Positions 1 through 10,700 of a stretch of 64,000 nucleotides of DNA are shown here, one piece after another. Numbering within the stretch: the first letter of the stretch is position 1; every line of letters begins with the position of its first letter. Below the pieces are notes generated by a model, which saw nothing but the letters and a program-made list of their open reading frames with translations, was not told the DNA's origin and made no database searches. The DNA is from Stenotrophomonas acidaminiphila (lineage in GTDB: Bacteria > Pseudomonadota > Gammaproteobacteria > Xanthomonadales > Xanthomonadaceae): the NCBI RefSeq assembly GCF_001431595.1, contig NZ_LDJO01000005.1:17125-81124 (forward strand). Direction: 5' to 3'. The translations under genes and the position numbers were made by a program.

Positions 1-1464
1 TTTGTCGGCCTTGTCTCCCGTATAGACCTTCCCAAGAACATCTTCCACTTGTCGCCGCAATGTGCTGTTTGAGCTGAACAGGGAATACTCCGGACCAAAC
101 ACCCACAAGTTACGTTCCAGGGCTTTGTGCAAGACGGCCTCGGTAGTTGTTGCGTCACGAACAAGCAGTTCCAGTTGATCAAGAAAAACTTGGCGCGCTG
201 CGGCTTGCTGAACCAGGAATGCCATCTCTGCCAAGCCAAACTCATCCAGCCGCTCGGCCACCACTGCAACGTCGCTCGAAGTTGCTTCCGCAATGTGCTC
301 AAGAAGAATACGGTAATCGGATCGTTCCATTGCCTCCAGCAACACATTCACCACCGGCTCGACCTTGCTCTCCGGTTCGCCGTAATACTTGTCGAGGATT
401 TTCTTGATCGCCCGATCTGCAAAAACCCTTTTGTGTTCCGGCAGCGCTGAGAGTCGAGTAAGGATCGCTTTTTGCAGTCGAGCCTGTGCAAGCTGGATCT
501 CTTGCCGGTACTGCTGCTCATAAGCCTCCCGGAGAATGGGCTGGACGTATGCCTCAACCTCCTTCAAAAGTTCACTATTCTCAACGGCAGCATCCCAACC
601 AGCAGTGATGTGATCGCGCAGTCCGTCCGCCTCGACTTCGCCGTAGAGCTTGCGAAGTAACTTGCGCGGGAAGTCATCCCGTTGATCCAAGCCAAAGAAT
701 CCTGGCCGCCCCACGGCCTTGCCATCCACGCGCAAGGTAATGCCAGGCTGACGCAATCCTGACTTGCCATCGCTGATAGAGAACCGCAGTTTCACCTTGC
801 CCACATTTGGCAAGGACTGATCCTGCTCTGCATAACGCCCTGATACGTCGTCAACATCCAGACGCTTGTCGTCAACCGTGATCGCGAAGTCATCCTGCCG
901 ACCGTAATCCTGTAACAGGATCTGGCGTAGGCGGTTGGCATCCGGGTAAGCCAAACCCTGGTGCAAGTCGTTGAGCGTAATGGTTGTCCCGTGGAGTTCG
1001 GGCGCGCACGGTTCGCTGTGCAAGCTGATATCCAACTGCTCGATATCTTCAACGCGCGCAAGGTCATCCAAGCGCAGCGAAATCCGGCACAGGCGGCCGC
1101 GCGCACGCGTTTCGAGCATCATGGTGGCCGCCGCCATGAGGCCAGAAAACTTGCCGATGCCTTTTCTGCCCTTGACCGGGCGGCTCTTCCCGGCGGTACG
1201 TTCTCCGCGCCGTGAGCGGCGATCGGATGCAATGGCCAAATAATGCCGCCGCAGCTCCTCTTCGGTCATACCGCTTCCATCGTCCTCAATGACGATGGAG
1301 CCACCGCTCAGTGGCTTCGGGAGAGTGACAGATACGTGCTCGGCGTCGGCATCCCACGCGTTATCGACGAGCTCCTTCAACGCCCGCTCTGATGACGGGT
1401 ATTCCTGACTCAGCAATGTGGCGAGTCGGGAATCAACCTGAAAACGCAGCTGGGCACGGCTCAT
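1..1464 (-). CDS. GHKL (Hsp90/MORC-like) ATPase of the defence operon, 3' end cut by window
   Basis: Open for 488 codons from ATG at 1464 to the left edge, so the C-terminus is missing. The N-terminal half has the three GHKL ATP-binding signatures: an N-box ELVDNAWDAD (residues 31-40), DDGSGM (61-66) and the glycine lid GRKGIGKFSG (99-108). These are typical of Hsp90, MutL and MORC-type ATPases. The last visible part contains LERNLWVFGPEYS, a phrase I associate with the region ahead of nuclease-like domains in defence ATPases; that is an inference. A good ribosome site (AAGGAG) lies 8 nt upstream. It follows the Res gene after 17 bp and is the most distal visible gene of the operon. The ATPase fold is clear; the role is inferred from context. 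Confidence 0.85.
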   Translation of the reverse strand, partial: MSRAQLRFQVDSRLATLLSQEYPSSERALKELVDNAWDADAEHVSVTLPKPLSGGSIVIEDDGSGMTEEELRRHYLAIASDRRSRRGERTAGKSRPVKGRKGIGKFSGLMAAATMMLETRARGRLCRISLRLDDLARVEDIEQLDISLHSEPCAPELHGTTITLNDLHQGLAYPDANRLRQILLQDYGRQDDFAITVDDKRLDVDDVSGRYAEQDQSLPNVGKVKLRFSISDGKSGLRQPGITLRVDGKAVGRPGFFGLDQRDDFPRKLLRKLYGEVEADGLRDHITAGWDAAVENSELLKEVEAYVQPILREAYEQQYRQEIQLAQARLQKAILTRLSALPEHKRVFADRAIKKILDKYYGEPESKVEPVVNVLLEAMERSDYRILLEHIAEATSSDVAVVAERLDEFGLAEMAFLVQQAAARQVFLDQLELLVRDATTTEAVLHKALERNLWVFGPEYSLFSSNSTLRRQVEDVLGKVYTGDKADK

Positions 1465-1481
1465 ATCAACGCTCCTTCAAA

Positions 1482-4232
1482 TCAGTCCTTCACTTCGAAC
1501 CGCAGGAAATCGGCCAGCCGCTTCGACTCTGCGATTTCATCGTGTGGCACCAGGATGTATTTCCACGGCTTGCCACCGACGTTTCTGGCGTGATCTGAAG
1601 CGTATTTGCACCAGCGCAATGCCGCCGCAGCCTTGGCGACGACTTCATCCGATTTCAGATCGTCGCGCTTCTTGGTCTCGGCCAGCAGGATGAACGCATC
1701 CATTTCCACCACGAAATCCGGCACGTACTCCGGCTGCTCGGTGCCGAGCTTGTAGTAGATCTGGAACTGTCCCTTCGCGGGCTTGAACCACTTGTTCGCG
1801 TCGCGTTCGAGGATGACGGCGAAGCGGCGCTCGGTGTCCGAGTCGAACTTTTGCAATGGGTAAAGGCACTTGGTGAACCCGCCGAACAGCATCTGCTTGA
1901 TGCGGCCCACGTCCTCCACCGTTTCGCGGAAATGGCGCGGGGCTTGTCCCGCCGTAGCGGTGTAGTTGCAGGCTTTCAGTTCCGTGAAGCCGCGACTGAC
2001 CTGCACCTCGAACTCGGTCGCTTCCTCGAAGAAGTGCGCCATCATCTGCGAGTGGATTTCCTTTGCGATGGTCTTGCGCTGCCCATTCAGCACGTTGACC
2101 GCCTCGGATTCCGAGAGGTAGCTCTGCAGGTGCCGCACCATCTGGCCCGCCAGGTCATAGAGCAGGTCGGCGTGGGTGAAGTAGTCGATGTCGTCGAAGT
2201 CCACCAGCGCGTGGACGATGTAGTCCTCCGGGCGCTGTTCTTTCAGGCCGATTTCCGCCGCCAGCGCAAATTGTTCGTTGGTGCGCAGCATCTGGCCGAC
2301 GATCTCGCGCTCGCCCGGTTGCAGGCGAAGCTGGCTCACGTCCAGCAAGAACGGGCGAAAGCCGGTCGTGACCTCACCCTTGGGTACAACGGCAATGCGC
2401 GGGATGTCGATAGTCTGTCGCACCACGATCTCGGTGGTCTTGGCTACCACTTTGGTCAGATCAATCACCGGTGCCGCATCGTCCGCGCCTGCCAGCAGGT
2501 TGCCCTGCATCGGCTTCAGGCGTTCTGCCACCTCCGCTTGAATGACCTTCTGCACCTCGGGCGTGAGCAGTGCGCCACTGGTCGGCACTAGATCACGCTG
2601 CGTCTCCAGCTTGCCGATGACTTCGATCACCACGCGCGCCGCTTGCTTCTCGGCCTCGGTGGTGAACACCGGCGTCGGCGCGGGTTTTGCCTCGCCACCA
2701 TCCGAGTCAGAGTAGGCAGCCGCCGAGGCTGGATCAACTGCGGGCGCGGCATCCGCCAGTCCAAGCCGCGCTGCAGCACCGGAGCCGACCTGCACGCTTA
2801 CCTTCTTGTCGTCGGCACTGGGCACGTCGAGGATGATCTGCTTCAGGCGAATCGGCGAATCGCCACGGTTGGCCTCGTCGATGATCTCCTGAAACTTGTC
2901 GTGGGCAACGATGTTCAGGCGATCCACCGCCGCCACGCCGGTGCGCTTGCCATAAGGCAGGCGCAGGCCGCGCCCGATGCTCTGCTCGATCAGCGTGCGC
3001 GCGTTGGCGGCGCGCAGCGGCACGATGGTGTAGAGGTTGGTCACGTCCCAGCCCTCCTTGAGCATGTTGACGTGAATCACGATCTCGGTCGGCTCGTCCA
3101 CACTCTCCACAGCCAGCAGGCGCGAAATCATCTCTTCCTCTTCCGCGCCGGTGCGGCTGGAATCGACCTGGATCACCTTGCCCGCGTAACGCCCTTCGTA
3201 GAAGGCTTCCGATTCCAGAAGTGCCAAAAGACTCGCAGCGTGCGTGGTGTCGCGTGCGATGACGAGCATGAAGGGCTTCACCGGCTTGACACCGTTCTCG
3301 CGGGCATAAGTGAGCAGCTCGACCTTCGTGGTTTCGTGCAAGCGCACGCCGTCTTCCAGCTTGGTCTTCTCCACTTCTTCCGGCGTGTGGTCGCTGGCCT
3401 TGAAGTTGCGTTGGGTGACAACCGCAGGCTCCTTGACGAAACCATCCTCCATCGCCCGCGCCAGCGGGTAGTCCATCACCACGTTCTTGAACGGCACCGG
3501 CCCCTTGCTGCTTTCGACGAACGGCGTCGCCGTTACTTCCAGGCCGAACAGCGGCTTCAGCTCGTTGATGGCACGCACGCCCGCGCTGGCGCGGTAGCGG
3601 TGCGATTCGTCCATCAACAGCACCAGATCGGGCAGGTTCGCCAAGTGGTTGAAGTAGCTGTCGCCCAGCACTTCCTTCATCCGCTTGATGCGCGGCTCCT
3701 TGCCGCCGCGCACTTCGGAGTTGATCTTGGAGATGTTGAAGATGTTGACGCGCACGTCGTGGGCGAAACCCTGCGGTTGGTCGTCCACCGCTGCGCCAGT
3801 CTGGTCGTAGTTGTCACCGGTGATGATCAGCGGTGGCTGCTGCGCAAACTCGGCAATGCCCTTGAACACGTACTTCGGCGTGTTGCGTGTGAAGTCCGTG
3901 ATCAGCTTGTTGTAGATGGTCAGGTTGGGCGCGAGCACGAAGAAGTTGTTGATGCCATGCGCCAGATGCAAATAGGCGATGAACGCGCCCATCAACCGCG
4001 TCTTGCCGACGCCCGTGGCCAGCGCGAAGCACAGCGAGGGAAACTCGCGCTCAAAGTCCTCCAGCGTGGGGAACTCGGCCTTCAGCGTGGAAAGAACGGC
4101 GGCGATATCCCGCTCATGGCCCAAGAGGTCAGGCGAGGTTTCGAGCGCGCGAACCAAGCGTTTGAGAGATTCCTCCTGCGGCGGGCGCAGCGACAGACGA
4201 CCGGTGACGGCGTGCAGGACACGGCTGTTCAT
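1482..4232 (-). CDS. Type III restriction enzyme Res-like helicase/endonuclease
   Basis: 916 aa, cytoplasmic. It has SF2 helicase motifs in order: Walker A ATGVGKT (72-78), the DEAD-box equivalent MDESHR (207-212), a TATPF motif III (234-238) and motif VI QSIGRGLRLP (417-426). Near the C-terminus VPDFVV followed by LLAETKK gives PD at 838-839 with E852 and K854, a PD-(D/E)xK nuclease core. Length and order match type III Res subunits, which translocate on DNA and cut when two unmethylated sites meet. Its ATG overlaps the Mod stop by one base (TAATG), so the two are translationally coupled as in type III systems. The call is firm. Whether it cuts on its own or serves the larger complex suggested by the neighbours is open. 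Confidence 0.9.
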   Translation of the reverse strand: MNSRVLHAVTGRLSLRPPQEESLKRLVRALETSPDLLGHERDIAAVLSTLKAEFPTLEDFEREFPSLCFALATGVGKTRLMGAFIAYLHLAHGINNFFVLAPNLTIYNKLITDFTRNTPKYVFKGIAEFAQQPPLIITGDNYDQTGAAVDDQPQGFAHDVRVNIFNISKINSEVRGGKEPRIKRMKEVLGDSYFNHLANLPDLVLLMDESHRYRASAGVRAINELKPLFGLEVTATPFVESSKGPVPFKNVVMDYPLARAMEDGFVKEPAVVTQRNFKASDHTPEEVEKTKLEDGVRLHETTKVELLTYARENGVKPVKPFMLVIARDTTHAASLLALLESEAFYEGRYAGKVIQVDSSRTGAEEEEMISRLLAVESVDEPTEIVIHVNMLKEGWDVTNLYTIVPLRAANARTLIEQSIGRGLRLPYGKRTGVAAVDRLNIVAHDKFQEIIDEANRGDSPIRLKQIILDVPSADDKKVSVQVGSGAAARLGLADAAPAVDPASAAAYSDSDGGEAKPAPTPVFTTEAEKQAARVVIEVIGKLETQRDLVPTSGALLTPEVQKVIQAEVAERLKPMQGNLLAGADDAAPVIDLTKVVAKTTEIVVRQTIDIPRIAVVPKGEVTTGFRPFLLDVSQLRLQPGEREIVGQMLRTNEQFALAAEIGLKEQRPEDYIVHALVDFDDIDYFTHADLLYDLAGQMVRHLQSYLSESEAVNVLNGQRKTIAKEIHSQMMAHFFEEATEFEVQVSRGFTELKACNYTATAGQAPRHFRETVEDVGRIKQMLFGGFTKCLYPLQKFDSDTERRFAVILERDANKWFKPAKGQFQIYYKLGTEQPEYVPDFVVEMDAFILLAETKKRDDLKSDEVVAKAAAALRWCKYASDHARNVGGKPWKYILVPHDEIAESKRLADFLRFEVKD

Positions 4233-5950
4233 TACTCGTTCTCCCCAAACAGACCGCCCTGATTCAAATGCGCAGCGGGCACTTTCCTGCTCTTGGTTTT
4301 CTTGTTCGCTCCGGCGGCTGCCGAGGCATCAACGGGATCGGGCTTGGCCATCGGCAGGTTCGCCACGTTGAGGCTGTAGTCGTCGTGGCCCCATTCGCAG
4401 CGGGCCAGCACCATCTTCGGAATCTTCTTCAAGGTCAGGTTCGGCCAGCGTTCTGCCGCCTTCGCCGCTGTCACGCCTCGGAAGGCAGAGCAGCAGACCA
4501 GCAGGCTCCGGTCGGAACCCACTTCGTCGGAGAGTGCCTGCAACTGGTCGGCAGACAAGTTCTGCGTGGTAACGTAGATGAAGTCGCGCTCGCTGGAGTG
4601 GCCGTGCTGCCACCACTGCACCTCGGAGGGTGCGTAGGTAAAACCTTCCACTTTCGCCAGCGCTTCGGCTAGTTGCGCGGCGTTGTATTCAGGATTGATG
4701 ACCGGGTTGCCCCAGCGGTCGTTGACGATCAGGCTGGGCGCGAGGCTGTAGTAGCGGAAGCCGCCTCCGCCTTGCCAGTTCACGCTTTCCGTGACGCCGC
4801 CTTTGTCTTCACCGGCGATGACTTTCTGCAGGCGCGGAATGATGTGCGTGTGACAGTGCTCTCCCAGTTCCACCATGATCCAGCGAAGGCCCATCTTGTG
4901 CGCGACCGCGCCAGTGGTTCCAGAGCCAGCAAAGGAATCGAGGACAAGATCCCCGGGGTTAGTAGACATATCAAAAATGCGCTTCAGCATGTCTTCTGGC
5001 TTTGGAGTATCAAAAACATCTTCTCCAAACAATGTCTTTTGATGCGCCTTGGTTTGCCGTGTTGTGTCGAGGTCATTCCATATCGTTGGATAAGGCCGCG
5101 ATGGACTATCCGGTGCAAACTCTCGGGTATACGGAATCCAGCCGGTTTCGCGCTTTTTCCAAATCAACTCGTTTTTTTCAATCAAATCCTCAACAGAGGT
5201 TTTCCCCATTGCCCATCGTGCCTCCCTGCCATCATCGTGAATCGGCAGTACTTCCGTTCCGTCAGGAGCGGTTAATGGAAAGAACATCGACGGACGGTCA
5301 GAGCGAAGGCTATTCTTGCCGTTCTTTTTCAAGAGACGGTCGCGATACGGTCTGTCAGATTCGGCATCTGGCTTACGGTACGCCGCCAATATCGAATCAT
5401 CGTATTTCTGTCTGAATGGGCGAGATCCAGGAGTTTTCGTAAAACACAACAAATACTCGTGATCTGGCGTGATTGGTACTTTGTTATCGTTCGGGCTATC
5501 TACCTTTTTCCAGATAAACGTCGTGACGAAACAAGCTCGTCCAAACACCTCATCGCACAGCACCTTCAGGTATTGCGCTTCGTTGTCGTCAATAGTGATC
5601 CACAGCGAACCATCATCTGCTAGCAATCGCCGAATGATCTCCAGCCGGTCGCGCATCAGCCCCAGCCAAATGGAGTGTTCTAATCCATCGTCGTACTGCT
5701 TGAACGCGCTGCCTGTGTTGTAAGGCGGGTCAATGAACACGCACTTCACCTTCCCCGAGAAATCTTGCTCGAGAGCCTTCAGCGCCAGCAGGTTATCTCC
5801 GAAGATCAGCCTGTTATCGAAGATATCGTTCTCTGTAACGCGATGCTGGGCGTGGTACGACTTGTCCGGGTCTTCGAGCAGAATGCGCGGCTCCAGCTTG
5901 GGGCGCTTTTCCTTGCCGATCCATGTCAGTTCTAGTTTTTGCTTGCTCAT
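4232..5950 (-). CDS. Type III (beta-class) adenine DNA methyltransferase, Mod
   Basis: 572 aa. The catalytic motif IV DPPYNTG (74-80) comes before the SAM-binding motif I DSFAGSGTTG (338-347), the circular order of beta-class N6-adenine methyltransferases such as Mod of type III systems. The region between and after motif I probably carries target recognition. The start at ATG 5950 gives the protein MSKQKLEL; an upstream in-frame ATG at 6019 lies inside the preceding gene and is less likely. It is 10 bp after the AIPR stop and overlaps Res by one base. It should modify one strand of an asymmetric site and so protect host DNA. The target sequence cannot be read from the gene. Confidence 0.92.
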   Translation of the reverse strand: MSKQKLELTWIGKEKRPKLEPRILLEDPDKSYHAQHRVTENDIFDNRLIFGDNLLALKALEQDFSGKVKCVFIDPPYNTGSAFKQYDDGLEHSIWLGLMRDRLEIIRRLLADDGSLWITIDDNEAQYLKVLCDEVFGRACFVTTFIWKKVDSPNDNKVPITPDHEYLLCFTKTPGSRPFRQKYDDSILAAYRKPDAESDRPYRDRLLKKNGKNSLRSDRPSMFFPLTAPDGTEVLPIHDDGREARWAMGKTSVEDLIEKNELIWKKRETGWIPYTREFAPDSPSRPYPTIWNDLDTTRQTKAHQKTLFGEDVFDTPKPEDMLKRIFDMSTNPGDLVLDSFAGSGTTGAVAHKMGLRWIMVELGEHCHTHIIPRLQKVIAGEDKGGVTESVNWQGGGGFRYYSLAPSLIVNDRWGNPVINPEYNAAQLAEALAKVEGFTYAPSEVQWWQHGHSSERDFIYVTTQNLSADQLQALSDEVGSDRSLLVCCSAFRGVTAAKAAERWPNLTLKKIPKMVLARCEWGHDDYSLNVANLPMAKPDPVDASAAAGANKKTKSRKVPAAHLNQGGLFGENE

Positions 5951-5960
5951 GGCATCGCTC

Positions 5961-7757
5961 TCATAGTTGGGGGGCCTTGCCCGACAAGTAGTCGAGCAGG
6001 CGCTTGCGCGGATAGGCATCCGCCGCAGTATCGATATTGCGCAGAGTGGGTAGCGTTGGATCGGCGGTCAGCGCGAAATGCGTTTCCATCAGGTCGGCCA
6101 TGAACGAGGCGACGCTGCCCTGATTGCGGAAGTAGGCCAGTGGCCCCTCGCCGAGCAGGCGTTGCCGCCCGAGGTCGAAGGTCTGCTGCCGCAACTCGTC
6201 GAGCGGCTGGCTGATCAAGCCGGGAATTGCTGCGGCGTCCATGACCGTCGCCGCGCCGATGCGTTGGCGCAGGCGCTTCATCATCACAGCCGTGATGACA
6301 TGAGTGGCGTGGCGGTAGATCAGCTTTTCTTGGCTGCGCGCCGCCGCCTTCTGCTCGTAGTCGACCACCAGCGTGCGGATGGCCCGGTGGCACAGCACGG
6401 CGTTGAGCAGGGCCACGCCGGTCAGGGTGGCCGGGAACAGCGCCTGGTATTCGGCGGATTCCGGATTGGCCAGCCGCGCCGGTTCGCTTTTGAGCCAGAC
6501 CGCGTAGCGCGGATCGTCCTGGCGCGAGGCGAGCGCGCGCAGCGCCTCGTCGAGCGAAACAGCCTGGAGGCCGGTGGCCGAGGCTTCCGGACGGTAGTGG
6601 TAGGCGAAGCCGAGATGCGCGATTTCTTGCCGCAACCGCTCCTGGTTTTCGTCCAGCGAAGCGAAGTTCGCTGTCTGCACTGGGTTCTGGTGGTTGCGCG
6701 CCTTGGTGACGCGCTTACCGAACGGGCCGTCCGCCGGGGCCTTGATCAAGGTGAGCATCACCTTGGCATCGTCGATGTTGCTGCCTGGATGCTGGGCCAC
6801 GAACTCGGCGGCGGACGCGACCGTCTGCGCGCCGTTGATGATCGACAGGCCACGAACCTTGAACTTCCGGAACCCACTGCTGGGGTTCTTTCCCTTCAAC
6901 TCAATCTCGTCGCAGACCGCCGTCACGCCGTTGTTGAGGTAGAAGAAGCTGCCGGGATCGTCGCGCAGGGTCGTCTTGATGGCCTTGTTGACGTCGGATC
7001 GGCTGCTGCCGAGGAAGTAGCGGATGTTGCGCTCGTACAGCGCCTTGCCCTTGTCCTTGTGCAGCGCGACCAGGTCGGTCAAACGGGCGATGCCGTAGTA
7101 CGTCGTGCGCGGGTTCTCGACCTTCGCGTGCTTCTGCAAGGCGATGTCGGTATGAACCGGCGGATAGGCTTGCTCCGCCAGCAGGTCGCGGGTGATGTCG
7201 ACTGCCGCGTAGTAGTCCACCTGCTTGTCGAGCCGCTCTTCGTCGAGATCATCGTCGTCCAGCAGCACTTGCAGCGCATCGATGGCCGACTGCGACACAC
7301 CGTCCCCAGTGTAGGGCACGACCAGTTTGATGCGACTGCACGCATCGAGCGCGCCTTCGATCTCGGCCTTGCGGTTGTGGACGTTCCCATTGAACCCGGT
7401 GAAATCCTGCTTCAGCAGCAGCCGGATGCCGGTGCAGAACGATTGTGCTTCATCCTGCTTGAACTGCTCGGATTCCTTCAGCTTGGTTTGCAGGAGGTAG
7501 AGCGTTTCCGTGGGGGCGTGGTAGTGGATCGCATCCAGCCCCTTGTCGTTGAAATCGTCCACCACGGAAGCGGCGGCGTCCTTTGGCGTGATGTTGAGCA
7601 GCTTGTTCAGGGCGAAGGCGCTGAAGGCACGCGAGAGCTGCTTGGCAGCCTGATCCTCCGGCTTCGCCGCACCCAGGAGGGGCGGAAGGAACGGCACGAA
7701 GCGCTCCGCCAGAATCTTCTTCAGGACGGTCATGTGCTGTGGTTCAAGGGCCGCCAT
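5961..7757 (-). CDS. AIPR family abortive-infection phage-resistance protein
   Basis: 598 aa. The central phrase FFYLNNGVTAVCDE (271-284) and the downstream SIINGAQTVASA are hallmarks of the AIPR family (first described in lactococcal abortive infection). The N-terminal part has GLDAIHY followed by LLQTKLK, giving D75, Q90 and K92. This resembles the D...(E/Q)xK core of restriction-endonuclease folds seen in AIPR proteins, so a nuclease effector is plausible. It begins one base after the stop of the PHP-ATPase gene and ends 10 bp before Mod, so it sits inside the operon rather than beside it. Family membership is recognised from the motif; enzymatic activity is inferred. Confidence 0.85.
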   Translation of the reverse strand: MAALEPQHMTVLKKILAERFVPFLPPLLGAAKPEDQAAKQLSRAFSAFALNKLLNITPKDAAASVVDDFNDKGLDAIHYHAPTETLYLLQTKLKESEQFKQDEAQSFCTGIRLLLKQDFTGFNGNVHNRKAEIEGALDACSRIKLVVPYTGDGVSQSAIDALQVLLDDDDLDEERLDKQVDYYAAVDITRDLLAEQAYPPVHTDIALQKHAKVENPRTTYYGIARLTDLVALHKDKGKALYERNIRYFLGSSRSDVNKAIKTTLRDDPGSFFYLNNGVTAVCDEIELKGKNPSSGFRKFKVRGLSIINGAQTVASAAEFVAQHPGSNIDDAKVMLTLIKAPADGPFGKRVTKARNHQNPVQTANFASLDENQERLRQEIAHLGFAYHYRPEASATGLQAVSLDEALRALASRQDDPRYAVWLKSEPARLANPESAEYQALFPATLTGVALLNAVLCHRAIRTLVVDYEQKAAARSQEKLIYRHATHVITAVMMKRLRQRIGAATVMDAAAIPGLISQPLDELRQQTFDLGRQRLLGEGPLAYFRNQGSVASFMADLMETHFALTADPTLPTLRNIDTAADAYPRKRLLDYLSGKAPQL

Positions 7758-7758
7758 G

Positions 7759-10700
7759 TCAGTGGTACTTCCCGTAGCGGTTCTCGAATGCGGGTTTCGT
7801 CCCCTCCAAGATGGTCACGACAGCTTCGTTCAGCCCCGTGTTCTCGATGGCTCCCGATTCGTAGCGGATAGTGGAGTCCGATGCGCGGTCGAATCTTGCG
7901 TGGATGATTTGTTCGGCGTCGCACACAACCGCCAAATTGGGGTTGTGCGTGACCATGATGATCTGCCGCTGCTTTTTGGCTTCGGAGAGAACGGGAACGA
8001 GCAGACGGAACACCGTCTCGTTGTCAAGATTCTCTTCCGGCTGATCAAGAATGATGGGGGTTTTTCCCTTGTCCACCAGCAAGTAGAAGATCAGCAAGAG
8101 CGCGCCACGTTGACCAGGGGACAGTTGCTCGATCTGCGTGTCCTGGAAGAGGAGCGAGTAGCGAGGCTCAAGGAAGTTCAAGCCAAAGATGAGGTCATAG
8201 ACGGCCGCGGCCGGCTGCCCCTTCTTCAGCAAACTGAATATCCCGGCATCCGAGCCGGAGGCCTTCGCCGCTGCCAAAACCTTCTCCTGCAAGGAGGCAA
8301 TGAAGGCTAGCGCCCCATCCTTGCTGTTCAGGTCATGGCCATCGAACAATCTTCTGATGGTCGCCGGTGCTTCGTCCTGCCCGCGAAAGTCACCTGCGGT
8401 CTGCTTGATCAGAGCAAACAACTGGTCGGCGATGGCGTCGGCGGATGCCGCCAGCGTTGCCTGGAACTGCAGCCTGTAGTCCTCGCGTATCAGGACATTT
8501 TTCTGAATCAGGTCTTGCACCGGCTTGAACAGTTCCGCACGTGCACGCCGCTGTGCATCGAGGGTATCGAAGATTTCCCCGGACAACTGCAAACGCCTCG
8601 CTTCCAAAACCTTGAGCTGCTGCGGAAGCTCCTCGATCTGCTCGATTCTGGTTTCCAAGCCGACCTTGGTCTCAGGGTCGGTGATTGAGCCGATGAGTTC
8701 GTCGCGCTTCGTGTTCCATTCCGCAAGCTGGCGCTGGTAGGCCTCATATTGCTGTTGCGGCGCGTTCAACTTTGCGGTGAAACCTTGCTGGGTTGCAGTG
8801 GCGGAATTGAGGACTTCCGCCAGTTTTTCAGCCTCGATCTTTATCTCGCCTTGCTTCGTCGCCAACTCGGTCGATTTTTCTTCCAGAACGGCGGTCTTGA
8901 TGTCGATGGCGGCAAGATCGGACCAAGCGAAGCCAAGAAGATTGAGATCGTCGGAGACGGTTTTTTCGGCTTGATCGAAAGCACGTTGCAGCAATCTCAA
9001 CTGCTCACGAATATTTCCTATGGCCTTTTGACGTTTGGCCAGTTCAGTGGTCTCGCCAGCGATCTCTTGGCTGCGCTTTCTGGCAGCGTCCACCTGTTGA
9101 CTTGCTGCCGCCAAGCCTTCAGCCGCTTGTTTCTGCTCGGGGCTCATAGCTTCGGTCGGCACCGCAACCTCCGCAGGCTTCAGCTTGTCGTGTTCCTCGA
9201 TCTGCTTGCTCTTCAGCAGGAGCAGATCAGTGAGTTTTTTCAGTTCAATGGGTTGAAGCTGCTCCTCGATGCGAACGATGGTTGCGTTGGTCGATGTCAG
9301 TTCCTTGCGGTATTCACCCAATCGGTTCCTGAGCGATTGCTCCTGCTGCTCGGTCAACTGATCGAAGTCGAGTGCGCCAAGCCTCATTTCTTCGCTCGCA
9401 TGGGAGAAGATCACTGACCTCAGCTCTTTCTCAAATGCGTTCGACTTACCCGATACGTGCTCATTGCAAAGCTCTTCGAAATAGCCCTGCGGGATGTAGC
9501 GAACAAGCTCGGCCTTCTCCTCTGAAGGTGACTCATTCAACGGCCTGGACTCGGTGCTTTCGTCTCGCCAGGTTAGCGTTCCGGTGAAGTGGCGAGCGGG
9601 CTCGCCGGTCTTGCCCCAAAAGCGATCCCTCTTCAAGAAGCTGAAGTGCTTGGACTGCTTGGAGTTGCCGAGCGTCGCGATGACATCCGCCAATGCACTC
9701 TTGCCACTTCCCTTGTTCCCAATAACGGCGACAAGATCGGGGTTCAGCAGGATGTCACAGCCATGCAGCCACCGCCCAACGCCAGCCTTGTCCCCTGTTT
9801 TGGTGATCTCGATCGACTCGATGTAGAAGGTCTTGTTGGACTCGACTTCTTGAACCTTGGGCGGCTTGTCACCAATGAAGGAGCGTTTCGCTGGCTCAAG
9901 AATGGCTTGCTTGAGGCCGTGGAACGTCGGGTCGGCTTTGATCCACGTCCTTTTCCCGGAGGGGAAGTCGCCATAGCCCCGCTTGTTGTTGTCGCCAGGT
10001 GTTCCAACGAAGCAGTGGGCGTCGCTTCCTGAGACTGCCAAGCGCGGAATATTATTCAGACCTGCTTGAAAATTCTTGAACCACTTGGCGTTGCCGGCTG
10101 TCTGCTCGCCAACAAATGCGCCACGCAGGTCGGTGTCTCGTGTCTCGAAGATCGGAGAAGTTTGAAAGAGGTTCATGGCATAGGCGTAGTGCTCTTGCCA
10201 CCCAACCTCGGCCAGTCCGTCATTCGTATCAAACGGCATAAGGCCAATCGCGTGCTCGTTCGGGACCTTCCGAATCGCTTCCCTGTATGAGTCAGCGTTG
10301 ATCTCCGCAATCACCGCCCCAGCAAGCAGAGCCTTCTCGTCGGAAGCATCTACATCGGCCTTTTTGAAGCCGTGATGCTTCAACTTGTCCTCGCCGACCT
10401 TCCTGGCAAGCTCTCTCAACGCAGGCTCGGAAAGTGGCCTGTCCACTAACTCAATGCGCAAGGCAGATATGAAATCCCTGAGCACCTGTTCATCGACCTC
10501 GTTCGAGAACAGTACGTGTGCATTCAGTCGCCCCTTCATTGGCGCGGCAAGCCGAAGTTCGATCCCTGGAAGGACGGTTTTTTTCAGGACGGGGGCGTCC
10601 TCGTCCTTGAGGCGCTTTCGTAGTGCAAGCCAGCCGTCAAAGGTCCAGTAATCCATGATCGCGAACACAGCCGGTTCTGCCTTGTTCATGGCTTCGATCA

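Noticed and set aside
6078..7871. A 597-codon open frame on the plus strand opposite the AIPR gene, and similar long frames at 2643-4262 and elsewhere
   Set aside because: They are antisense to genes with clear motifs, have no ribosome sites or recognisable domains, and high-GC codon bias easily opens such frames.
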